DNA of 10,805 nt from Methyloceanibacter sp. (lineage in GTDB: Bacteria; Pseudomonadota; Alphaproteobacteria; Rhizobiales; Methyloligellaceae), in the NCBI GenBank assembly GCA_022865725.1, contig JALHTP010000379.1, forward strand, positions 1 through 10,805, written 5' to 3'. Positions 1 to 5,183 of this stretch are shown piece after piece (the first letter of the stretch is position 1; each line of letters opens with the position of its first letter). The notes beneath the pieces were generated by a model. The model had not been told where the DNA came from. It was given only the letters and a program-made list of their open reading frames with translations, and made no database searches. A program made the translations under genes and the position numbers.

Positions 1-2
1 AT

Positions 3-203
3 ATCGGAGCTTCCGGCACGCGCCGCGCCGATTTTACCGGCCTCCGGGGCATCTGGCCGCTCACGGCGGGGTTCGGGCTTGCCAATGCCCGTCCGTGGCG
101 TCAATCTTGGCCCGAAGAGCCGGTCATCCGGCGGATGTCGGTTAACTTGCTCGCCAAGCACGTCGCTCATATAGGAATCCAGAAAGTTTCATATAGTAGA
201 TAG
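3..203 (+). CDS. possible 3' end of an unrecognised gene (partial)
   Basis: A frame open from the left edge runs 66 codons to a TAG at 201-203. Its codons end mostly in G or C and the translation looks protein-like (for example FTGLRGIWPLTAGFG, and later MSVNLLAKHVAHIGI). I do not recognise the family. The other two plus frames are also open for 48 to 57 codons, as is common in GC-rich DNA, so the openness alone is weak evidence. If real, the gene starts outside the window and ends 7 bases before the next gene. It could equally be a decayed fragment belonging to the mobile-element scar to its right. Confidence 0.22.
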   Translation: MGASGTRRADFTGLRGIWPLTAGFGLANARPWRQSWPEEPVIRRMSVNLLAKHVAHIGIQKVSYSR

Positions 204-210
204 GCCCCTC

Positions 211-570
211 ATGAGACCCTTGATGACTGTTGCTCTCGCCGTGGCTTTGCTTATCTGCGGTTCCGCCATGATATTCGCCGCCGAACCGAGCATGAGGACC
301 CGGCCCCACGCCAATGAGCTTGGGATTTGGAAGTCATACTCTCCGAAAGGTCTTCACGGTGAGTTCAACAATTACGATCCAGTCGGGCTTATGGCTGGCG
401 CTTTGATCCATACCGACTGCTCCATAAACTTTACAGACCCGGACACGCGCAAAATCTATTGTTTCAATAGCGCCACGTCCCAGGTGTACTTTGCAAATTG
501 GCCGAAGACTTACGCGGCCAAAGCGGCTAAGGCTTTAGAAAAAATGAAGGAAGAAACCCCTTCGCAGTAA
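211..570 (+). CDS. small exported protein, weakly YHS-like
   Basis: This encodes a 119-residue protein. The first 24 residues look like a signal peptide: a positive start, the hydrophobic run MTVALAVALLICGSAMIF, and Ala-Ala before Glu25, so the mature form is probably periplasmic. The mature part contains NNYDPVGL (53-60), LIHTDCSI (65-72), KIYCFNS (81-87) and a C-terminal Lys/Ala-rich helix. The pattern of YDPV, a strand, then an aromatic plus Phe/Tyr near a Cys faintly resembles YHS-type domains, some of which bind metals; this is inference only. Cys70 and Cys84 could form a disulphide. No good Shine-Dalgarno precedes the ATG at 211, and the ATG at 223 is an alternative start. Base composition is clearly less GC-rich than the core genes further right, suggesting horizontal origin. 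An IS630-type fragment follows immediately. Confidence 0.6.
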   Translation: MRPLMTVALAVALLICGSAMIFAAEPSMRTRPHANELGIWKSYSPKGLHGEFNNYDPVGLMAGALIHTDCSINFTDPDTRKIYCFNSATSQVYFANWPKTYAAKAAKALEKMKEETPSQ

Positions 571-572
571 CC

Positions 573-659
573 GTGGATCACGTCATCCACCGCTGCATGC
601 AGCGCCACCGCCACCAGGAGTTCATCCGCTTCCGCAACGCTATCGAGGCGGATGTCCCT
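573..659 (+). pseudogene. IS630-family transposase remnant
   Basis: The plus frame starting at 573 reads VIHRCMQRHRHQEFIRF from about 582, followed by RNAIEADVP up to 659. The pattern C-M-x-R-H-R-H-Q-E-F-I/L-R-F-L-N-x-I-E is typical of the stretch of IS630-type DDE transposases just before the second catalytic Asp region (usually followed by a D-N-Y-x-x-H-K motif). Here that continuation is missing: after residue 29 the frame passes into unrelated sequence (YSPVRGNAG) leading to the tRNA promoter. Both ends of the transposase gene and any terminal inverted repeats are absent, so this is a dead fragment of some 25 to 30 codons. It begins 2 bases after the stop of the preceding gene. Confidence 0.65.
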
Positions 660-690
660 TATAGTCCTGTTCGGGGAAACGCAGGCAATA

Positions 691-720
691 TTGACCTTGT
701 GGCTCGCCGGGGCCCATATG
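691..720 (+). promoter_or_regulatory. candidate sigma-70 promoter of tRNA-Lys
   Basis: TTGACC at 691-696 and CATATG at 715-720 are separated by 18 bases and match the -35 and -10 consensus in five and four positions respectively. Transcription would start near 727, only a few bases before the tRNA at 731, which suits a stable-RNA promoter with a very short leader. The assignment rests on sequence match and position only. Confidence 0.45.
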
Positions 721-730
721 TCGCCCTGAG

Positions 731-806
731 GAGCCCGTAGCTCAGCCGGTAGAGCACTTGACTTTTAATCAAGGGGTCTCGGGTTCGAATCCCGACGGGC
801 TCACCA
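731..806 (+). tRNA. tRNA-Lys (anticodon UUU)
   Basis: This is a complete 76-base tRNA with an encoded CCA end. The acceptor stem GAGCCCG (731-737) pairs with CGGGCTC (796-802), followed by A803 and CCA (804-806). The D arm is GCTC (740-743) with GAGC (752-755). The anticodon stem CTTGA (757-761) pairs with TCAAG (769-773) around the loop CTTTTAA, giving anticodon TTT at 764-766. The T arm is TCGGG, TTCGAAT, CCCGA (779-795) with the usual GTTCGAAT core. It decodes AAA and AAG. Its 3' half is a classic target for phage or island integration, which fits the mobile debris on both sides. Confidence 0.97.
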
Positions 807-898
807 ATTAAACCAAGGAGTTAGCTGACTTACCTTCTGAGCCACCATCAGAAAAGGTTGCATCCAAGGTTGCAGATTTAGCCCCACGGAGTCAAAGG

Positions 899-1111
899 AT
901 GCCTATCTCTGGTGCGGCACTCTTGGGCGCGGTTGAACGCAAGCGCCAAGAGGTTGACCGCGACGACCGCACCACTCCCATTGGCCTTCTGCTCTTTGCA
1001 CGTGCTTATTCCGAGGCTGGCGCTCACCTGCACCACCAAGACGCAAACCTGACGGAGGGCCACCGAGCATCGCCGGTCCAGTTTCTCCTCATGCAAAGCA
1101 TCGAGCACTAA
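899..1111 (+). CDS. short unrecognised protein, probably truncated (HEPN-like?)
   Basis: A 70-residue frame opens at ATG 899, preceded by GGAG with a 7-base spacer, a good ribosome binding site. Codon third positions are moderately GC-rich. Features of the translation are a charged helix (VERKRQEVDRDDR), the segment LLLFARAYSEAGAHLH, and a C-terminal SPVQFLLMQSIEH ending at TAA. This last part resembles the start of the long helix in HEPN-like nucleotidyltransferase-partner or small nuclease proteins, where a phrase such as S-P-x-x-F-L-x-x-x-x-x-E is normally followed by Y-L-K-A and several more helices. Here the protein stops exactly at that point. I infer a gene truncated by a deletion. The family suggestion comes from pattern memory and is uncertain; a genuine small protein is possible. 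A strong terminator lies 31 bases downstream on the same strand. Confidence 0.45.
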   Translation: MPISGAALLGAVERKRQEVDRDDRTTPIGLLLFARAYSEAGAHLHHQDANLTEGHRASPVQFLLMQSIEH

Positions 1112-1142
1112 GACGCGCCATTGGCGCACGCGCTGGTGACAA

Positions 1143-1170
1143 GGGCGTCGGCTTCGGCCGGCGTCTTTTT
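1143..1170 (+). terminator. rho-independent terminator
   Basis: GGGCGTCGGC (1143-1152) and GCCGGCGTCT (1157-1166) form a 10-pair stem (seven Watson-Crick and three G-T pairs) around a stable TTCG tetraloop. A run of five T (1166-1170) overlaps and follows the last stem base. It would end transcripts from the short gene at 899-1111, and read-through from the tRNA-Lys gene. Confidence 0.8.
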
Positions 1171-1205
1171 CATTGAGGGAGTCAGAAGCTAAAAGCGCGA
1201 GTGCC

Positions 1206-1487
1206 CTACTCGCTCGGCTGGCCGGCCTTGCGGCGCAGCCGCGCGAAGACGGTGCGCTTGAGGAGGTTATAGGCCGGCCTCCCCATCAGGGCGATGGCGG
1301 CGACCTTGGACAGGAAGGGCGTCGCCCCGAACAGACCGGACAGCGCCGCCTTGACGCTCGGCGGAAGATCGGCCGCGATCACAAACGGAATGAGCGACCA
1401 GGCGCCATAGCTCCCGACGATCAGCGCGGTGCCAAGCGCCACACGCCAACCGAGCTGCTCGGCGTCGGAGGTCCGCTCTCTCTGCAT
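1206..1487 (-). CDS. two-helix membrane protein, transporter-suffix-like
   Basis: This encodes a 93-residue protein with two hydrophobic segments, about residues 15-37 (VALGTALIVGSYGAWSLIPF) and 45-68 (ending KVAAIALMG), and a basic C-terminal tail (LLKRTVFARLRRK). The order GWR, helix, LIPFV, short loop, helix, MGRPAY, then K/R-rich tail resembles the small transporter-suffix domain proteins found alone or at the end of transporters; their function is unknown. I chose the ATG at 1487 because AAGGAGG lies upstream with an 11-base spacer (slightly long). The same frame stays open to an ATG at 1532 and a GTG at 1643, neither with a visible Shine-Dalgarno, which would give proteins of 108 or 145 residues. 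It points towards the terminator at 1143-1170 but is encoded on the opposite strand. Confidence 0.6.
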   Translation of the reverse strand: MQRERTSDAEQLGWRVALGTALIVGSYGAWSLIPFVIAADLPPSVKAALSGLFGATPFLSKVAAIALMGRPAYNLLKRTVFARLRRKAGQPSE

Positions 1488-1829
1488 TTCGATGGCGACC
1501 TCCTTACGGTCCTCGGCGGGCGATACATCCATGAAGTTAGCCGGAGATTTGGGTTTCCTGGAGGCAGTCGGAGCGTGCCCTGCCCCAATCATGCCCGCAA
1601 AGATGGTAGCCTCGACCGGCCCAAATCGAAACAGATAATTCACGCGCCGCGATTGGCGGCCGCATGGCGGTTTTCTGTGGTTTTCGCGGGAAGGCGATCT
1701 TCACACCGCAAAATTTCCGCATGGCCCGTGCGATAGCCGCGCAACATCGGGCACAGCCCGCGAATCCGACAGGCCAGGTCGATGAGCCGTGAGACTCTGA
1801 GGACGCGAAGCGAGCTCGAGGTGCGCGCT
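1488..1829. other. intergenic stretch without a convincing gene
   Basis: This 342-base gap lies between two minus-strand genes. The frame of the downstream membrane protein remains open to 1643, so part of the gap could be a longer N-terminus. The rest is AT-richer around 1690-1715 and probably holds that gene's promoter, but I see no -35/-10 pair good enough to call. GAAGCG (1807-1812) and CGCTTC (1826-1831) can pair across a 13-base loop just past the stop of the Cache-domain gene, without a T run. Confidence 0.4.
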
Positions 1830-2309
1830 TCAGAGCTGGTAGACGCCGCCGCACACCACGGTCTGGTCGAGCCGCTCGCAATACATGTCCTTGGGCTCGA
1901 CCTTCTGCGTCACCGGGTTCATGAATTTGTAGGTCTGCCAGAAGCTCGGATGCGTCGCGGCGAGCTCCACGCGCTCCTTCACGAAGGCCTTGCCGTCGGG
2001 ATCCTTGTCGGCGATCTGGTTGGTGCCGATGCGTTTGGCGTGGGCGCCGTGGGCCAGCACCATGCCGTCGAGGCCATAGACCACGATGTACAGGTCGCGG
2101 TCGACGAACCGGCCCGATGGATTGCTGATCTCCGGATAGGCTTTGCCGGGGCCTTCGGCCTCGATGGCGTCGACGGCCTTTTTCACCATGGCGACCGCCT
2201 GATCCTTGGTGGCGCCGGTCGCGGCCAGCGACGCGCCGCCGAAGACTGTCAGCGCGGCGATGAGCGAGGCCGCGGCGATAGAAGTGAGACTGTGGGCACG
2301 AGAACTCAT
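1830..2309 (-). CDS. exported single-Cache-domain protein
   Basis: This encodes a 159-residue protein. A clear signal peptide covers residues 1-29 (MSSRAHSLTS, then a hydrophobic run ending in ASLA). The rest resembles a stand-alone single Cache (sCache_2-type) domain: an N-terminal helix (QAVAMVKKAVDAIEAEG, 38-53), then GKAYPEISNPSGRFVDRDLY, the strand pair YIVVYGLDGMVLAHG (74-88), DPDGKAFV (103-110) and a late core strand pair DMYCERL and VVCGGVYQL. Such domains bind small ligands outside the membrane in sensors and chemoreceptors. This protein has no signalling output domain, so it may serve as a binding subunit or partner. Cys144 and Cys153 sit in adjacent strands and could form a disulphide. 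The start at 2309 has GGAG with a 7-base spacer upstream; an ATG 11 codons earlier has none. The next gene upstream on the strand ends 114 bases away, so the two could be cotranscribed. Confidence 0.8.
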   Translation of the reverse strand: MSSRAHSLTSIAAASLIAALTVFGGASLAATGATKDQAVAMVKKAVDAIEAEGPGKAYPEISNPSGRFVDRDLYIVVYGLDGMVLAHGAHAKRIGTNQIADKDPDGKAFVKERVELAATHPSFWQTYKFMNPVTQKVEPKDMYCERLDQTVVCGGVYQL

Positions 2310-2423
2310 GGCGTTTCTCCGCGCATCCCCGACGCGGCACACGCTAAGGCCCTGCTGCTCGCGTCCCTAACCCATCCTTGTTCCATGCTTTCGCAATCGC
2401 CAACGGTTTCCGGGTGGGCCGTC

Positions 2424-2834
2424 TCAGCCGGGCGTTTCCGCAGCGACGAGCCAGGCGGGATCGAACCAGCGGTCGGCGTCGCCGTCATAAGGGAGCCGCG
2501 TGATGTCCCAATGGTCGATGAACGGCGCGTAAATCTCCCAGACCGGGGGGCCTCCGCCGACATAGATGACGCTCTCGGGAAATCGCGCGAGCACCTCGGC
2601 GGGGTGCATGTGAGAGCGGATCTCGACGATGGTTCGGTGCTTGTAGGCCAGAGGCGGGATCGACGCGACAGTCGCGGGGCCGGCAATGAGAACATGCCCC
2701 TTGGTCAGGTCGAAGAACCGGGCGACGTCGGCCTGATATTGCCATCCTTTATTGCCCTCCCAGGGGAGCCTGCCCTTGAGCCCCAATTGACCGCGCAGGC
2801 CTATGGCACACATGGCGCGTATCTCAGCCGCCAT
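2424..2834 (-). CDS. short dihydrofolate-reductase-like protein
   Basis: This encodes 136 residues, shorter than the roughly 160 of classical bacterial DHFR (FolA). Recognisable elements are the LPW motif of the Met20-loop region (23-25), an acidic residue in QADVARFF (Asp36) aligning with the catalytic Asp27 of E. coli DHFR after an extra six or so residues, TVASIP (55-60) matching the W-E-S-I-G region, and VIYVGGG (89-95), the glycine-rich NADPH-binding signature, followed by WEIYAPFIDHWDITRL. The Arg44 position (G-R-H/K-T) is Pro53 here, and the Arg57 folate-glutamate contact is not clearly kept. It may therefore reduce a different pterin or have drifted. AAAAGGAGG with a 5-base spacer upstream fixes the start at 2834. 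It is divergent from the transporter gene across 94 bases. Confidence 0.72.
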   Translation of the reverse strand: MAAEIRAMCAIGLRGQLGLKGRLPWEGNKGWQYQADVARFFDLTKGHVLIAGPATVASIPPLAYKHRTIVEIRSHMHPAEVLARFPESVIYVGGGPPVWEIYAPFIDHWDITRLPYDGDADRWFDPAWLVAAETPG

Positions 2835-2928
2835 TCTCTCCTCCTTTTGATGTGGCGTCTGTCTCGTGACCTGCGACCTTATCGGCCGATGGCGTTTTGG
2901 CAAGGAGTCGTGCATAGAGCGCACCTCC

Positions 2929-3870
2929 ATGACCGCCCGCCGCGTCCCCCGCGCCGATGTCGATCCGCGCCAAAGACTGAAGGCGATCGGGCTCATGGCG
3001 CTCGCCACGCTCTGCTTCGCCGCGCTCGATTCCACGGGAAAATATCTCATCATCAAGGAGGCCATTCCGGTCGCCCAGGTCACCTGGCTCCGATTCGTCG
3101 GTCATGTGGTGTTCAGCGCGGTGGCGCTGTGGCCGTTCGCCTTCAAGCCGTCGCTCCGCTCGGCCAAGCCGGTGATCCAGATTTTACGCTCGGCGCTGAT
3201 GGTGGTGACCACGGGTTTCAATTTCATCGCGCTCCGCTATCTCCAGCTCGACCAGACCGTCACCATCTTCTTCCTCACGCCGCTGCTGGTCGCGGCTCTG
3301 GCCGGGCCCTTGCTCGACGAATGGGTGGGCTGGCATCGCGTGCTGGCCATCGTCGCGGGCTTTATCGGCGTGCTGCTCGTGTTTCATCCGGGCATCGGCA
3401 CGGTCCATTGGGCCATGCTGCTGGCGCTGGTCGCGACCTTCGGCTACGCGCTCTACAATCTCGCGACGCGCTATCTCGCCGCCTTCGATCCGCCCGAGGT
3501 GACGCAGACCTACACGCCGCTCGGTGGGGTGCTGATCCTGGCGCCATTGGCGCTCGCCGTTTGGCATTGGCCCGAGAACGCCACCCAATGGGGGCTGCTC
3601 GCCTCGCTCGGCTTCTGGGGCGGGCTCGGCCATTGGCTGCTGATCCTGGCGCATCGCAGTGCGCCGGCGCCGGTGCTGGCGCCGTTCATCTATCTCGGCC
3701 TGATCTGGATGTCGTTCGCGGGCTATCTCATCTTCGACAATGTGCCGACCTTGTGGACGCTGTCGGGCGCGGCCATCGTCATCGTGGCGGGACTTTATCT
3801 CTTGGCGCGGGAGCGCATGGCGATGGGCGCGGCCAAGGCCGGCCCGGCTTCCGACATCGCCACGCAGTGA
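2929..3870 (+). CDS. EamA-family (DMT superfamily) transporter
   Basis: This encodes 313 residues, normal for the family, with about ten hydrophobic helices arranged as two five-helix EamA repeats. It opens with a charged tail (TARRVPRADVDPRQR) followed by helix LKAIGLMALATLCFAALD; the first repeat contains TWLRFVGH, and the junction VTIFFLTPLLVAALAG is typical of the helix 3 to 4 region. The second repeat carries GYALYNLATRYLA and ends with PTLWTLSGAAIVIVAGLYLL, the usual last helix. Such inner-membrane carriers export or exchange metabolites and amino acids; no substrate can be inferred. The ATG at 2929 was preferred for family length; there is no close Shine-Dalgarno (AAGGAG lies 21 bases upstream). 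An in-frame GTG at 2866 would add 21 polar residues. A palindromic element starts 4 bases after the stop. Confidence 0.9.
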   Translation: MTARRVPRADVDPRQRLKAIGLMALATLCFAALDSTGKYLIIKEAIPVAQVTWLRFVGHVVFSAVALWPFAFKPSLRSAKPVIQILRSALMVVTTGFNFIALRYLQLDQTVTIFFLTPLLVAALAGPLLDEWVGWHRVLAIVAGFIGVLLVFHPGIGTVHWAMLLALVATFGYALYNLATRYLAAFDPPEVTQTYTPLGGVLILAPLALAVWHWPENATQWGLLASLGFWGGLGHWLLILAHRSAPAPVLAPFIYLGLIWMSFAGYLIFDNVPTLWTLSGAAIVIVAGLYLLARERMAMGAAKAGPASDIATQ

Positions 3871-3873
3871 CCC

Positions 3874-3994
3874 CCCTCTCCCCTGTGGGGAGAGGGTGAG
3901 GGGAACCAGGACTCTATTTTACCGCTTCGAGCCCCCTCACCCGTATCGAAGCCACGCATGGCTTCGATACGACCTCTTCCCGCTGGGGAGAGGT
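3874..3994. repeat. composite palindromic (REP-like) element
   Basis: Three hairpins lie in succession. CCCTCTCCCC (3874-3883), loop TGT, GGGGAGAGGG (3887-3896) is a perfect 10-pair stem. CGTATCGAAGCCA (3942-3954), loop CGCA, TGGCTTCGATACG (3959-3971) is a perfect 13-pair stem. ACCTCTTCCC (3972-3981), loop GCT, GGGGAGAGGT (3985-3994) is 10 pairs with one T-G pair and nearly repeats the first. GTGAGGGG (3896-3903) can also pair with CCCCTCAC (3933-3940), joining the parts into a cloverleaf-like fold. The 23-base first hairpin recurs, reversed, at 5193-5215. The element sits between convergent genes (transporter and tgt) and could stop or stabilise transcripts from both sides. It resembles the dispersed palindromes of many alphaproteobacterial intergenic regions. 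Confidence 0.85.
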
Positions 3995-4033
3995 GAAGAG
4001 GAGCGCTTGGGCAATCCCGTGGCGTTTGGCTGG

Positions 4034-5176
4034 CTAGGTGTCTAACGCTTCGTCCGCTGGGGTGGCGGCATAGCGGCGGCGCACATCCTCGGCGAAGCTC
4101 GCGAAGCGTCCCGCCTCGATCGCGTCGCGCGCGCGCGCCATCAGCTCCTGATAGAACTGAACGTTGGCGTAAGAGAGCAGCATGGCGCCAAGCGTCTCGC
4201 CGGACCGCACGAGATGATGCAGATAAGCGCGCTCGTATCGCGCCGCCGGACACGCGCTCTCGGGGTCGAGCGGCGTGGCGTCCTCGGCATAACGGGCGTT
4301 GCGGAGATTGAGCCGTCCGCTCCAGGTGAAGGCCTGGCAATGGCGGCCAGAGCGGGTCGGCATCACGCAATCGAACATGTCGATGCCGCGCGCGATGGAG
4401 AGAAGCAAATCCTGCGGCGTGCCGACGCCCATGAGGTAGCGCGGCCGGTCCTGCGGCAGCACGGCGGTTGCGATCTCGACCATGTCCAGCATGGCGCCCT
4501 GCCCCTCGCCGACCGCGAGTCCGCCGATAGCGTAGCCGTCGAAACCGATCTCCATCAGCGCGCGGGCGCTTCCCTCGCGCAAATCGGGATAGACGCTCCC
4601 CTGCACGATGCCGAACAAGGCTTGGCCCGGCGCGGCGTGTGCGCCGAAGGCAACCTTGCAGCGTTCCGCCCAGCGGAGCGACAGCTCGAGCGAAATCTTC
4701 GCCTCCTCGCGCGTCGCGGGGTATGGCGTGCACTCGTCGAGCACCATCTGGATGTCGGCGCCGAGCAGGCATTGCACCTCGATGGCGCGCTCTGGGCTGA
4801 GCTCGACGGTGGCGCCGTCGATATGCGATTGGAAGGTGACGCCCTGCTCGCCGATGCGCCGCAGCTTGGCCAGCGACATCACCTGATAGCCGCCGCTGTC
4901 GGTGAGGATGGGCTTGTCCCAATGCATGAATTTATGCAGGCCGCCGAGCTTGGCGATGCGCTCGGCGCCGGGCCGGAGCATCAGATGGTAGGTGTTGGCG
5001 AGGATGATATCGGCACCCGCCGCCGCCACGTCCTCGGGGAACATGGCCTTGACCGTGGCGCCGGTGCCGACCGGCATGAAGGCGGGCGTGCGGATGATCC
5101 CGCGCGGCGTGGCGATGGCGCCGGTCCGCGCGCTGCCGTCCCGCGCTTTGATGGTGAAAGAGAAGCGTTCGGTCAT
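4034..5176 (-). CDS. tgt: tRNA-guanine(34) transglycosylase, zinc site degenerate
   Basis: This encodes 380 residues, full length for the bacterial enzyme that swaps guanine for preQ1 at position 34 of tRNAs with GUN anticodons. Catalytic residues are present, using Zymomonas mobilis numbering for comparison: Asp93 in TDSGGYQVMSL (Asp102), Asp147/Cys149 in LDECT (156/158), Gln192 in GIVQGS (203), GGLAVGEG (218-225), and the nucleophile Asp269 in DMFDCVMPTRSGR (280). The structural zinc motif C-x-C-x2-C...H is not: that segment reads PESACPAARYERAYLHHL, with at most one Cys (309), and the later His aligns with Ala337 in LLSYANVQ. The start ATG lies 7 bases past the queA stop; its ribosome binding region is weak and overlaps the palindrome that ends queA. 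It is the last gene of the coaD-to-tgt run. Confidence 0.95.
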   Translation of the reverse strand: MTERFSFTIKARDGSARTGAIATPRGIIRTPAFMPVGTGATVKAMFPEDVAAAGADIILANTYHLMLRPGAERIAKLGGLHKFMHWDKPILTDSGGYQVMSLAKLRRIGEQGVTFQSHIDGATVELSPERAIEVQCLLGADIQMVLDECTPYPATREEAKISLELSLRWAERCKVAFGAHAAPGQALFGIVQGSVYPDLREGSARALMEIGFDGYAIGGLAVGEGQGAMLDMVEIATAVLPQDRPRYLMGVGTPQDLLLSIARGIDMFDCVMPTRSGRHCQAFTWSGRLNLRNARYAEDATPLDPESACPAARYERAYLHHLVRSGETLGAMLLSYANVQFYQELMARARDAIEAGRFASFAEDVRRRYAATPADEALDT

Positions 5177-5183
5177 GCCCCCG

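Noticed and set aside
807..890. A 27-codon minus-strand frame ending in TAA just after the tRNA, with a repeated GGTTGCA on the plus strand
   Set aside because: It has no start codon, is closed upstream by TGA, and is too short to assign. It is kept only as a weak hint of an integrase remnant in the tRNA finding.
878..1129. An 83-codon minus-strand frame opposite the short gene at 899-1111
   Set aside because: It has no visible binding site, while the plus frame has one and a more protein-like translation.
1782..3899. A 705-codon plus-strand open frame across the Cache, DHFR-like and transporter genes
   Set aside because: It is antisense to two genes with clear ribosome binding sites and family motifs, and out of frame with the transporter. 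Its translation is Arg/His/Gly-rich without domain patterns, typical of a GC-rich shadow frame.
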